Program-made: the position numbers and the translations under genes
Assembly: GCF_921294215.1 (NCBI RefSeq)
Contig: NZ_CAKLDM010000001.1
Location: forward strand, 1,178,001-1,242,000
Length of the DNA: 64,000 nucleotides
DNA from: Vibrio marisflavi CECT 7928
GTDB taxonomy: Bacteria; Pseudomonadota; Gammaproteobacteria; Enterobacterales; Vibrionaceae
Direction of reading: 5' to 3'
Notes under the pieces: generated by a model
Databases searched by the model: none
What the model was told of the DNA's origin: nothing
Seen by the model: the letters and a program-made list of their open reading frames with translations, nothing else
Shown here: positions 26,303 through 35,594 of the stretch, piece by piece
How positions within the stretch are numbered: position 1 is the stretch's first letter
Layout of the letters: each line of letters opens with the position of its first letter

Positions 26303-27094
26303 TTAAAGTAGCTGGTTGAGCTGTTGCAAAACATCGGCGGACTTGCTGTGCAGTGCAACAAAGAAACAAGAAAAAACAATCGCTAACGTGACGGCAAAAC
26401 CCGAAAATACGGTGAAAGGCGAGAGTTGCTTTGACATGCGATGAGGCGTCTTTGAAACATTGGCATAAGGATCACTCAGCGCTTCTGGTTCAAACTCATT
26501 CACCTTTTGTAAGGTGTCGTGTAACCCAGCCAATACATTTTCAAATTCCTCACGACCATTGGTCATGACCTTATATCTACCCTCAAAACCTAAGTTCATG
26601 CACAAGTAGATAAACGCTAATAGATCTTTGAATTTATTAGGCTCCGACTCTAGGCGAGACAAAATTGAATAGACTTTTTCTCCCCCCCAAGTCTCGTTGT
26701 GAAAACGTGTCAACAGCGAGCACTCAGCCCACATACTATTCGCGCCCCAAGAAGTGCTCATTACTGCCTCATCAATAAACGAGCACAAAATGTATCGATA
26801 GGCCAATATCTCTGCTCTTTGATGACGAGCCTCTGTCAGCTCTATTTCAATCGCTTTTATCTCTTCTACCGCTTGGTAGTAAAGATCGGCCACATTCTCG
26901 CACTCACCAAGTTGGCGAATTCTAAGCGTCGCACCCAGTAGTGGTGTCGCGGCATCAATAAATATGTTGATGTTGTTACCACGAAGCTGAAACCAATAGT
27001 CTTGGTCTTTGTTGATATTTTCAACGTTATCAAACAGTAATGAGTCATATTGGGCGAGTTGTCCACCCGTCATGTTTTCAACTAAATTGGTCAT
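26303..27094 (-). CDS. tssL: T6SS membrane complex protein TssL (DotU/VasF)
   Basis: A protein of 263 residues with the DotU pattern 'AEILAYRYILCSFIDEAVMSTSWG', 'LTRFHNETWGGEKVYSIL' and 'LLAFIYLCMNLGFEGRYKVM', followed by a single C-terminal membrane segment ('VFSGFAVTLAIVFSCFFVAL') and a short periplasmic tail. There is no OmpA-like peptidoglycan-binding extension. TssL joins TssM and TssJ in the envelope complex. It starts 5 bases after the tssK stop. Confidence 0.94.
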   Translation of the reverse strand: MTNLVENMTGGQLAQYDSLLFDNVENINKDQDYWFQLRGNNINIFIDAATPLLGATLRIRQLGECENVADLYYQAVEEIKAIEIELTEARHQRAEILAYRYILCSFIDEAVMSTSWGANSMWAECSLLTRFHNETWGGEKVYSILSRLESEPNKFKDLLAFIYLCMNLGFEGRYKVMTNGREEFENVLAGLHDTLQKVNEFEPEALSDPYANVSKTPHRMSKQLSPFTVFSGFAVTLAIVFSCFFVALHSKSADVLQQLNQLL

Positions 27095-27099
27095 GGTTA

Positions 27100-28420
27100 T
27101 TAACTCCTAATCGCCCAGAATTGCAGGTCAAGATCAGGGAAGTCCCCGGCGATATGGAATGCAAAACCACTGGCATTCGCCACCATTTGCCAAGCTTGAC
27201 TTGATTTGTCTAATTGAAAATAAATGTACCCTGCGTGGTAAGGCAGCTGGCGCGGAGCAACAGGCAATGCAGTCAACGGAATTCCCGGTAGTTGCAACGA
27301 AATCAAATCGCGAATTTTTTCGACCGAAGCAATTTTAGTTTGTTGGACAAACAGTTTACGCAATTCATCAAGAGGGATACGGGCGCGAACGGCTAAAATA
27401 AACTCTCCGTCTTGAAGCAGCTGTGTATCCTGAATTGGTGCTACCGTTAGGCCATATTTGCGCTTATGAAGTTGGATCGCGAGCGCTTTTGCCTCCAATA
27501 CAATGCTTAGAGATTGACGCAAGGCGTTCATTACCGGAATAAAGCAGTGGTGAGGGTAATCGTGATCGTAGATTGCAAAATCTTGGGCAACCCGGCTTTC
27601 ATCAGTAAACGTTGCTAATTCACCACAGATAGAGACCAGTTCACTGTATAGATCCTCGGGGTGCAGTCCCCTTAGGTTCGCCATATGCTTTAAACGCGGC
27701 TGAGTTTTGTTCAGTGTTTGCAGCAACATCAGCAACACCACTTTGGTTCGGTGAATCGATACGTTGTGCAATACTGCGGGCGCGCTCTCCCATTAAACCG
27801 GCCACTTCTCCAATAAACCGATGTAAGTGCGGCACAGCAACAGTATTAAGATGACAAGGGATAAAATTTTCGTCCAATACAACACTGCCGTCCGGGCGCT
27901 TTTCCAAAATACGAGCAATCGCGACATAGGCGTAGGCACTGCGATCTTCTTTTTCCAGCATTAGCTTAAGCTGCGCTGGACTTACATCAATCATGCAGCT
28001 ATCACCCTGCTTAGAGTGAACATCCTTCGCTTCATACCGAATGGCTTTGTAGCGATTTATTACTTCAGAATCCCCCCAATTCACCTCAATGATGGAATCG
28101 CTGTTGAGCGGAATAGCGAGATAGACAATTTGATTCACCAAAGAGCTATCGACAATATCCAGCGGTTCTGGCAATACGTCATTTTGTGGAATATTAAACA
28201 CTGAGCCATCTGGCATTACACCTTTCGCTCTTTCTATGGCTATTCGGCCAAAGCTTAAGTATTCCAAGTTAAGTGACAGCTCTGTGGTGCCATAGAGGAA
28301 ATGACCAGCAGATTTCACCCGCTCGTCGATGACATGTTCAAGGTAACGTTGTTGTTGTTGGAAGTGTTGAGGTTTAATGAATAAACCTTCACTCCACACA
28401 ATACGATTTCGGGCAGTCAT
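27100..28420 (-). pseudogene. tssK: T6SS baseplate protein TssK, broken by a frameshift
   Basis: Two overlapping frames together make a full TssK. The N-terminal part (28420-27641) has 'MTARNRIVWSEGLFIKPQHFQQQQRYLE' and runs correctly to 'SPNQSGVAD', then changes to unrelated residues and stops at 27641. The C-terminal part is in the next frame ('LLQTLNKTQPRLKHMANLRGLHPEDLYSEL') and ends normally at 27100. The switch lies near 27726-27740, in GTTGCTGATGTTGCTG. The expected 'ADF' before 'MLLQTLN' is missing, suggesting a small deletion between short direct repeats. TssK links the baseplate to TssL/TssM and is essential in known T6SS. A sequencing error is the main alternative. Confidence 0.85.
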
Positions 28421-28422
28421 AA

Positions 28423-28935
28423 CTATTGAACCCTCTCTAATTTGACGTTGTTGTTATTGAGGTAAACCAATATGTGATAGTCATTACCGTATGTTTTAAC
28501 CTTGACCACTTTTTTCCACTCGCTGTGTTCTGGATCGGAATAAAAAGCCATCACACCGATGTAACGTGTTGCGCTATTTAGTGTTAACGCTTCAACAAAC
28601 TTAAAATGCCCCGGCAACATGACGTAGTCATAGTCTTTGACGAAATTGCTTTTCAGTGCTTTTTTGTAGTTGTTTGTCAGCTGGTCATAAGATGCAGACA
28701 TGAACATTGAGTCGTCTTGCAGTTCGAACACTCTTAGCTCTACTGGAGACGCCTGTCCTTGACTGTTCTGATTGATATCACCAGTTGTCACCATGCTTAA
28801 CGTAAAAGTGCTGGATGGTAGGTTTTCTGGGTTAGGCTGTGGCTGAGGTTCGTCAGAACCAAATATCGAGCTACAGCCCAACATAGACAACGTACTAATC
28901 AACAGTATCGAGCGCAGGATATATTTCATTTTCAC
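28423..28935 (-). CDS. tssJ: T6SS outer-membrane lipoprotein TssJ (VasD)
   Basis: A protein of 170 residues with a lipoprotein signal (MKMKYILRSILLISTLSMLGC, lipobox SMLGC) and a transthyretin-like fold pattern typical of TssJ ('SPVELRVFELQDDSMFMSASYDQL', 'KYIGVMAFYSDP'-type strand near 'ATRYIGVMAFYSDPEHSEWKKVV'). TssJ anchors the TssM periplasmic domain to the outer membrane. It sits one base after the tagH stop and just before tssK. Confidence 0.93.
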   Translation of the reverse strand: MKMKYILRSILLISTLSMLGCSSIFGSDEPQPQPNPENLPSSTFTLSMVTTGDINQNSQGQASPVELRVFELQDDSMFMSASYDQLTNNYKKALKSNFVKDYDYVMLPGHFKFVEALTLNSATRYIGVMAFYSDPEHSEWKKVVKVKTYGNDYHILVYLNNNNVKLERVQ

Positions 28936-28936
28936 G

Positions 28937-30331
28937 TTAGCTTTCCTGCTTCTGTCTTAAATCAGTGTCATACGCTTGCTCAAAAATTTCCCAGAACAGT
29001 TTCTCGAACCCATTTTGGCGATTAGACGTCAGTTCTTGATAGTAGTTTTGGTACATGTTCCAAGCCCAAGCTTCCGGAGATTCGTTACCCGCGTTCCCAG
29101 AACGACGGTATCTGTTAAAGCGACGCATCAAGGTTTCCGGAGAGAACGCATCAAGGATTTGGGCCAACGCTGTAGAGATTGCGCTTTGAACGGCTTCATC
29201 ATGCTGAACGACTTGCTGTAAGCTTTCTTCAATGGCTTCTGGTGCTGAAAGGTGTACAGGACTAGGCTCAGCATCAAACAGCATTTTGACGGTTTCTTCG
29301 TAGTTCATACCTAAACGAAGCGGATTATCTTCAATGGGTTGTAAGCTTTTATTCATCACGCCGTATCGGCTCATCGAACCGTGCTGGTGCAAGTTGAGCA
29401 AACCTTTGATCGCCGACTTTAGCGATGCACCCATTTCTTCAGATAGACAATGCATTTCATTCATATCAGCCGAATTAGCGGTGTCTGCTCCTAGTCCTCG
29501 AAGCAGTGGCCCTGTCACCATATGGCTGTTGTTTGACACACCTGGTTTCTCTGCTGTTTCGGAGTAGTGACTCTTCATTTCTTGTTCAAGTAAGTCGAGT
29601 GTATTGTCCATGGAATTGCCTGTACTGCGGTCGGTTGATGCTTGTGTTGCGTAGCTTTGTGAAGATTGAGCCTGACGTGAGATCGGACTCATCGTCATGG
29701 CAGACGAGGAATTGAACTGAGTATCAGCCTCTATAGTGTTCGTTCGTCTCATAGTGGATTGAAGAGTATGATTCTGATAGTTATCTACCAAACATTGATC
29801 ACTGTTAGCCATTTGATCAGGTGACGTGTTCGTACCGCTTAGAGTTGGCTGTTCTTCACGGATAGCATTCAGTGCTGAAATAGGATCATCGATATCAGCA
29901 TCTTCAGCTTTGGCTGAAAACGACAATGCTTTGTCATCGAAATCAAATTCATCATCTTCAATAAAAACATTTTCGATGCCCGACATTGCTTCTTTCGCCT
30001 CATCAACCATAGATACTCGGATCTCAAATGGTCCAATGTTTATCGTATCGTTCTCATTCAATTTGGCTCGCTTATTCCAGCCAATTGGAAAAGAAGCATG
30101 GTTAACAAATGTATTGTTGCTGGTATCTGTAATGCAGTAGTGGTTATCGACAATAGATATATGGCAATGTGTACCTTGAATCTGTCCATGCTGATCTTTT
30201 ATGTACCAGTAACTAGAAGGATCAGATCCGATAGTTCCACCTTTTGTATCAAAGGTTTTATTAACTGCATTACCCGGGAGTAATCTTTGGGTATTTGTGA
30301 TTGTTAGTTTTAGTGTACCTAGACCAATCAT
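28937..30331 (-). CDS. tagH: T6SS FHA-domain protein TagH (VasC)
   Basis: A protein of 464 residues with an N-terminal FHA domain (about 5-105; 'GTIGSDPSSYWYIKD', 'GTHCHISIVDNHYCITDTSNNTFVN'), a long Ser/Thr/Gln-rich linker (about 110-280), and the conserved TagH C-terminal domain ending 'RFNRYRRSGNAGNESPEAWAWNMYQNYYQEL'. FHA domains bind phosphothreonine, but no PpkA/PppA kinase-phosphatase pair is encoded in this cluster, as in V. cholerae. Confidence 0.92.
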   Translation of the reverse strand: MIGLGTLKLTITNTQRLLPGNAVNKTFDTKGGTIGSDPSSYWYIKDQHGQIQGTHCHISIVDNHYCITDTSNNTFVNHASFPIGWNKRAKLNENDTINIGPFEIRVSMVDEAKEAMSGIENVFIEDDEFDFDDKALSFSAKAEDADIDDPISALNAIREEQPTLSGTNTSPDQMANSDQCLVDNYQNHTLQSTMRRTNTIEADTQFNSSSAMTMSPISRQAQSSQSYATQASTDRSTGNSMDNTLDLLEQEMKSHYSETAEKPGVSNNSHMVTGPLLRGLGADTANSADMNEMHCLSEEMGASLKSAIKGLLNLHQHGSMSRYGVMNKSLQPIEDNPLRLGMNYEETVKMLFDAEPSPVHLSAPEAIEESLQQVVQHDEAVQSAISTALAQILDAFSPETLMRRFNRYRRSGNAGNESPEAWAWNMYQNYYQELTSNRQNGFEKLFWEIFEQAYDTDLRQKQES

Positions 30332-30342
30332 ATTGACTTCCT

Positions 30343-31407
30343 TTACAGATTCACCTGAATCTGAACTTTGCGTTTACCTTTGGGCTCACCTAAAAAAGTG
30401 GACCAACCGAGGGAGACATGAGAATCGCCGATTGATCGTTGAGTCGAGGCTTCTTCTTTGAGCTCGAGTTCAAGGTCAAATGCCAATTGCTCACGCAAGA
30501 CAAATTCAACCAATTTACAAAAGGGTTCATACTCTTTCCCTGATGGTAAAAAGTCGTTAAAACGTTGGTAAGATAAGTTCTTTATTTCAACGACAAATTT
30601 GCCCATGCAGTCTTGTACTTGAGAGCCTAAAGTGACGTTTTCTCCGATTTCGCAGTTTTTAACGCCAAGCTGAAACCTTTGCTCTGGTGCTACCCTCACG
30701 CTTCGGGGCTCCCACTGTCGAATAGACACTTGTTCTAAATCGAAATAGTGAGCTATAACACCTGCTACAACCTGCGGAGAGCGACTTCGGCCAGCCAATA
30801 TCCCTGCATAGGAAAGCATCTTGCTTTTATTCAGTGAACTTTTGGCTAGCAAATCTTGATCGGCCATGCCGACCAAAGAAAAGACTTGAGCCGAAAAGCT
30901 ATCCGTTGCATCAGGTTGATAACGTACGTAGTAGCGATATTTGCGCCAAAGCTTATGCACTAGCGATAACAACCGATTGTTGAAGAAATCGAGAAATGAA
31001 CGCCTTAGGCCTAATTCACTTTCCGATGCTATCTGTTCAAGCAAAAAACCAGGCAATGGCGACTGAGCACCATTTAGGCCTAGAAACGTTGTTTCTAGCT
31101 TGCAGCGCCCAGTTTCATCCACATGTAACTGGGAAATATCACTTGGTGCAAAGCCAAGGCTTGGATTCGCACTGAAAATCAATCGGCATTGTGCTTGCCA
31201 TTCATCACTTTCTGTATCGTCTTCAACTAAACGGTGTAATAACTCAACCAGCTGGTAAAAATCGTATTTCCTAATATCGGCTTGCAGATGTTGAGATGCC
31301 TCTAACATGGTATTCTGAGCAATAAGCTTGTTTGGGCTTTCAACTAACGCTATTGACTCACTAAGTTCTGCTAGATCAAGGGCTGCTGACCCGTCTGGAT
31401 TCCCCAT
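30343..31407 (-). CDS. tssG: T6SS baseplate protein TssG
   Basis: A protein of 354 residues with TssG landmarks 'KYDFYQLVELLHRL', 'LGLNGAQSPLPGFLLEQI', 'FLDFFNNRLLSLVHKLWRKYRYYVRY' and 'FLPSGKEYEPFCKLVEFVLREQLAFDLELEL'. TssG and TssF form the baseplate wedge. As drawn it overlaps tssF by 37 bases. A downstream ATG at residue 31 (MLEASQHL) is closer to where TssG homology begins, so the true start may be shorter. Confidence 0.92.
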   Translation of the reverse strand: MGNPDGSAALDLAELSESIALVESPNKLIAQNTMLEASQHLQADIRKYDFYQLVELLHRLVEDDTESDEWQAQCRLIFSANPSLGFAPSDISQLHVDETGRCKLETTFLGLNGAQSPLPGFLLEQIASESELGLRRSFLDFFNNRLLSLVHKLWRKYRYYVRYQPDATDSFSAQVFSLVGMADQDLLAKSSLNKSKMLSYAGILAGRSRSPQVVAGVIAHYFDLEQVSIRQWEPRSVRVAPEQRFQLGVKNCEIGENVTLGSQVQDCMGKFVVEIKNLSYQRFNDFLPSGKEYEPFCKLVEFVLREQLAFDLELELKEEASTQRSIGDSHVSLGWSTFLGEPKGKRKVQIQVNL

Positions 31408-33137
31408 GAGTATCTTTCCTGATTTTCGCTATTTATCACCACTAACTCATGGAATGAATTTATGCTTGCGTATAAAGCAAAAAATCGACTGAGTACTGTG
31501 CCAAATAAATACAGATCACCTTCCGAACCAAATGCTTTCGGATCCAATACCAATGTCGACTCTAACCCTCTAACTGGCAGCCCTTTTATTAGACGCTCTT
31601 TCGGTTTTGAATCGATACTCACAATGCCATCAAAGCGGTTCTTGGCGATTCGCTCAGCCTGTTTGTCCACCAGCGCTCTAAAGTCGTACGCCCGCAAAAC
31701 AAAGCACAATGCACTTTTAGAAAGCAATGAAAGGTAATTGAGTGATAGGTTGGAAATTAGTGTCCAAAGCAACGATCCATCTAAACTAGGTCGTAGTGGC
31801 TGTGTCGGTACCGTTATATTGGAAAACTCTGCAAATGTCGGCGAGCTATCGGTCGCCTTACAAATATCACCGACACCAAGCTCTACTGGTAGCTGTCGAT
31901 TCGTACAAGTCGCTTGTATGGAAACAGCTTCACTTAAACCAATGCTCGTATCTTCATCATCTCGGATAAACGAAATAAAGTGGTCAAAACCATCTCCTCG
32001 AGCACTGTCTTTTACTCGCGTTCGGTAATAAAGGGCTTGTTGGCCTTGTTGACGAGCCATGTCATGTTGAAAGCTTTCAAACGCGGTATAAACTCGTTTT
32101 TCACCACGAATTCTTCCAGCATGGGCTTCTTTCCAACCTTGCACTTTGTCGATACTAAACACTTCATAGTTTTTAGGTTTGCTGCTGGATGGCACAATTC
32201 TGTATTCAGAGCGTTTACCTGTTAAATCTATAGGCTCTACACCATGGGAAAACAGGTTCACTACTGGCGTACAAAATAGAGAAAAGCTCTCTGGTCGCAC
32301 TCTCACGTCACTTGGTATCGTTTTTTCAAACACAAACCGCAAGGTAAAATCTCTTCCCATTTCTGGAGAAATATGACGACTTAAGTCGTCTATTCCACAA
32401 AATAAAAATGCTTGGGGAAACGTGAGGTACTCTTGCAAAATCCGATAGCCTTCATGGACATTCTTCGGGTACGGCATGATCGCATCACCACTTTCAAAAC
32501 CAGAGATCTGAAAGTGCTTTGCTGGAATCGCAACTGCCTTATCACCACTGATCAGGTCAATACGAGCTAAATAATGGTTAAGCCATAGATATAACATTTG
32601 TGCACTGTGGGTATCGCCACCCAAATAGAACTGCAAATCTCGCAAATCAATACTCGCAAGATCTTGCTCGCCCAAAACTTGCAGCTGCACATCAATAATG
32701 CTCGATTCTCGACTGTGGCTTGTCTGCACTCCGACTTGTTCGATTGGATAAATATTGAATCCGCGACAAGTTCTGAAGTGGCAAGTCGTATCCATAACTT
32801 TGACGCTGTCAACAGCGCAGTTCGCTTCAATTCTCTGCCTTGAGCTCAGCACGTTCGTTGTTGGATAAAATTGAACAATACTCAGACTCGGTACTGGCCG
32901 AAGGTAGTTCGGCCAAAGCATGTTAATAATCGAATGCGTAAGCTCTGGGAAATCATCTTCCACTTTCTGTCGCAACCGAGAAGTAAGAAACGCGAACCCT
33001 TCTAGCAGTCTTTCGACATCAGGGTCTGTTGTTCTACTTTTTAGAAAGCGCGACAATTGCGGATGCACTTCGGTAAAAGCGGCACCTTGTTCTTTTAAAA
33101 AGGCCAGCTCTTCACGAAAATAAGTCTCTTGTGACAC
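31371..33137 (-). CDS. tssF: T6SS baseplate protein TssF
   Basis: A protein of 588 residues, the usual TssF length, with 'YFREELAFLKEQGAAFTEVHPQLSRFL', 'DPDVERLLEGFAFLTSRLRQKVEDDFPELTHSIINMLWPNYLRPVPS' and 'LYLFGTVLSRFFALYASINSFHELVV'. Two TssF and one TssG make the wedge that contacts TssK. It starts 1 base after the tssE stop and runs 37 bases into tssG. Confidence 0.95.
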   Translation of the reverse strand: MSQETYFREELAFLKEQGAAFTEVHPQLSRFLKSRTTDPDVERLLEGFAFLTSRLRQKVEDDFPELTHSIINMLWPNYLRPVPSLSIVQFYPTTNVLSSRQRIEANCAVDSVKVMDTTCHFRTCRGFNIYPIEQVGVQTSHSRESSIIDVQLQVLGEQDLASIDLRDLQFYLGGDTHSAQMLYLWLNHYLARIDLISGDKAVAIPAKHFQISGFESGDAIMPYPKNVHEGYRILQEYLTFPQAFLFCGIDDLSRHISPEMGRDFTLRFVFEKTIPSDVRVRPESFSLFCTPVVNLFSHGVEPIDLTGKRSEYRIVPSSSKPKNYEVFSIDKVQGWKEAHAGRIRGEKRVYTAFESFQHDMARQQGQQALYYRTRVKDSARGDGFDHFISFIRDDEDTSIGLSEAVSIQATCTNRQLPVELGVGDICKATDSSPTFAEFSNITVPTQPLRPSLDGSLLWTLISNLSLNYLSLLSKSALCFVLRAYDFRALVDKQAERIAKNRFDGIVSIDSKPKERLIKGLPVRGLESTLVLDPKAFGSEGDLYLFGTVLSRFFALYASINSFHELVVINSENQERYSWGIQTGQQPLI

Positions 33138-33138
33138 A

Positions 33139-33576
33139 TCAAATTACTCGGTATTTACGGCTATTGTCTAACAACAAATCTATCTTTACAGAATTGTGTA
33201 TTGCTTTAGCATTGACGCTAGCAGTAATTTGAAAACGCAGATTGAGTGGACTCTCATCATCTGGCGTATATTGAATGTCTATGTTGTTCAACCTAGGCTC
33301 ATAGCGCTCTAAACACTGTTGAATCGCGAGTTTTATTTGTAGCGCAAGGTCGTGGCAGCCCAACGTCGCATCGTTGAAGTCAATCAGGCCAAGATCTGGG
33401 GCACTGAGTGACTCTCCAATGCGAGTATTTAGCAGCTGTGAAATATTGCGCTTTATTGACTCTACGACACGTTGTGGTTCAGGCCCTTTGATAATAGATC
33501 GAGACGCACTGTCAGCCTCGAGCGACTCGAATAGGCTGACACCATAGACACTCTCCTCTAATTCTATATAAGCCAT
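33139..33576 (-). CDS. tssE: T6SS baseplate protein TssE (gp25-like)
   Basis: A protein of 145 residues with the gp25-like pattern: 'VVESIKRNISQLLNTRIGESLSAPDLGLIDFND' and 'ALQIKLAIQQCLERYEPRLNNIDIQY' with the conserved EPR motif. TssE joins the baseplate to the first sheath ring and is needed for sheath assembly. It lies between tssC and tssF with 1-2 base gaps. Confidence 0.94.
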   Translation of the reverse strand: MAYIELEESVYGVSLFESLEADSASRSIIKGPEPQRVVESIKRNISQLLNTRIGESLSAPDLGLIDFNDATLGCHDLALQIKLAIQQCLERYEPRLNNIDIQYTPDDESPLNLRFQITASVNAKAIHNSVKIDLLLDNSRKYRVI

Positions 33577-33578
33577 GC

Positions 33579-35060
33579 TTAATCTGAGCTAGATTGATCG
33601 AGACGACCAACCAGAGATAACTCAAAGTTTGCACCCATATATTTAAAGTGAGGACGAACTGACATTGCCACTTGATACCAACCCGGATCGCCTTCTACAT
33701 CAAGCACTTCAATACTTGCTGCACGAAGTGGTCGTAGGCTACGCACATCCGCTGGTGGGTTTTCTTGATCGGCAACGAACTGTTTGATCCAAGCATTGAG
33801 TTCACGTTGCAGATCTTGGCGCTCTTTCCAAGAGCCGATTTGCTCGCGTTGCAGCACTTTAATGTAGTGAGCTAAGCGATTGATAATCATCATGTAAGGA
33901 AGCTGTGTTCCCAATTTAAAATTGGTCTCCGCTTCGCGGCCTTCTTTTGTGTTGGGGAAAATTTTTGGCGCTTGAACTGAGTTTGCAGAGAAAAATGCAG
34001 CATTGTCACTGCCCTTACGCATAGTTAGGGCAATAAACCCTTCTTCTGCTAACTCGAATTCCTTGCGATCTGTAATCAGTACTTCTGTTGGGATTTTCGC
34101 TTGCAGCTCACCCATTGATTCATACAAGTGAACGGGGAGATCTTCAACGGTACCACCACTTTGAGGCCCAATAATATTTGGACACCAACGATATTTAGCA
34201 AAACTATCCGTTAAGCGAGAAGCAAGTGCGAATGCGGTGTTACCCCACAAATAATGCTCGTGAGACTCGGTGACATCTTCACGGTAATTAAATGTTTTAA
34301 TAGGGTTTTCCATTGGATCGTAAGGTGTACGCAATAGAAAGCGAGGGGCGGTTAGACCAAGGTAGCGTGAGTCATCGGATTCACGAAGCTGACGCCATTT
34401 AATATAGCGAGGGCTTTCGAAAATGGATTTCATGTCCTTGATATTTGGTAACTGCTCAAAAGACTCAATACCAAAAAACTCGGGAGCAACACCAGAGATA
34501 AAAGGGGCGTGAGACATCGCTCCTACTGCACTTGCGTATTGAAGTAGCTTCATGTCAGGGCTTGAAGGAGTAAACGCATAATTGGCGATGATGGCGCCAA
34601 TTGGTTCTCCACCAAACTGACCATATCCAGCTGAATAGACATGCTTGTACAAACCTGACTGAGATGTTTCAGTAGCAAACTCAAAGTCATCTAACAACTC
34701 TTCTTTGGTGACGTGAAGTAGCTCTACTTTGTTGTTTTCTTTGAAGTCAGTACGGTCGATCAGCATTTTTACGCCACGCCAAGAAGATTCCATTTCTTGC
34801 ACTTCTTTGCTGTGAAGAATCTCATCCATTTGAGCACTGATCTTATTATCTAATTCAACTAACATTTGATCGACTAGAGAGCGATCTACTTGCTCAATAC
34901 CCGATTGATTACCAAGTAAATTTTCGATAAATGCAGTTACGCCTTTTTTGGCAATATCATATCCTTCATCACTAGGTTGCATCCTAGTGTTTGCCATAAT
35001 TTCATCAAGTAAACTTACGTTACCTTCAATTGTGTTGTTTTCTGCCTGTTGCACAGCCAT
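33579..35060 (-). CDS. tssC: T6SS sheath large subunit TssC (VipB)
   Basis: A protein of 493 residues, the standard VipB length, with 'SLVDQMLVELDNKISAQMDEILHSKEVQEMESSWRGVK', 'GYGQFGGEPIGAIIANYAF' and 'NPPADVRSLRPLRAASIEVLDVEGDPGWYQVAMSVRPHFKYMGANFELSLVGRL'. TssB-TssC heterodimers form the contractile sheath around the Hcp tube. It lies 39 bases after the tssB stop. Confidence 0.97.
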   Translation of the reverse strand: MAVQQAENNTIEGNVSLLDEIMANTRMQPSDEGYDIAKKGVTAFIENLLGNQSGIEQVDRSLVDQMLVELDNKISAQMDEILHSKEVQEMESSWRGVKMLIDRTDFKENNKVELLHVTKEELLDDFEFATETSQSGLYKHVYSAGYGQFGGEPIGAIIANYAFTPSSPDMKLLQYASAVGAMSHAPFISGVAPEFFGIESFEQLPNIKDMKSIFESPRYIKWRQLRESDDSRYLGLTAPRFLLRTPYDPMENPIKTFNYREDVTESHEHYLWGNTAFALASRLTDSFAKYRWCPNIIGPQSGGTVEDLPVHLYESMGELQAKIPTEVLITDRKEFELAEEGFIALTMRKGSDNAAFFSANSVQAPKIFPNTKEGREAETNFKLGTQLPYMMIINRLAHYIKVLQREQIGSWKERQDLQRELNAWIKQFVADQENPPADVRSLRPLRAASIEVLDVEGDPGWYQVAMSVRPHFKYMGANFELSLVGRLDQSSSD

Positions 35061-35099
35061 ATATCAATTCCTGAAAATGAAAATTAAATAAAAATCTTA

Positions 35100-35594
35100 T
35101 TATTTATCAGACTCTTCACTTAGCTTTAATTCACTAAGTAATTGATTTCTTGATTCCTCAGAGTCCATTAATTCCTGAAGCTTAGAGCGGAATGCTGGTA
35201 TATTTCCAAGGGGTCCTTTGAGTGCCATTAGAGCTTCTCTGAGCTCAATAAGTTTATTTAATTCAGGAACTTGCTTAGCTATCGAATCAGGTGAGAAATC
35301 ATTTATAGATTTGATTGATATATCGACAGGCAAATCAGAACCGTCATTTGAAAGCCTATTTTTAACCGATGTTTTAATGGCTAAATCGCTTTCTTTCATG
35401 ACAGATTCAAAGTTATTTTTGTCAATAGAGACAACCTTACGATCTTCTAATGGAGTTTCTTCACTACCACCTTTAAAGTCACCAATGAGTAACGTTTTTA
35501 GGGGTAACTCTATTTCAGATTGAACATCGCCGGTGCGCGGAACGTACTTTATATTAATACGTTCTTTTGGCGCCACACTGCCTTCTTTTGCCAT
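35100..35594 (-). CDS. tssB: T6SS sheath small subunit TssB (VipA)
   Basis: A protein of 164 residues from ATG 35594, beginning 'MAKEGSVAPKERINIKYVP' as in V. cholerae VipA and preceded by GGAGAG six bases upstream. An in-frame start at 35651 would add 19 residues foreign to the family, so I did not use it. 'ELPLKTLLIGDFKG' and 'QVPELNKLIELREALMALKGPLGNIPAFR' are conserved TssB segments. It is the first gene of the tssB-tssM operon; its promoter must lie in the long AT-rich region 35595-36506. Confidence 0.95.
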   Translation of the reverse strand: MAKEGSVAPKERINIKYVPRTGDVQSEIELPLKTLLIGDFKGGSEETPLEDRKVVSIDKNNFESVMKESDLAIKTSVKNRLSNDGSDLPVDISIKSINDFSPDSIAKQVPELNKLIELREALMALKGPLGNIPAFRSKLQELMDSEESRNQLLSELKLSEESDK

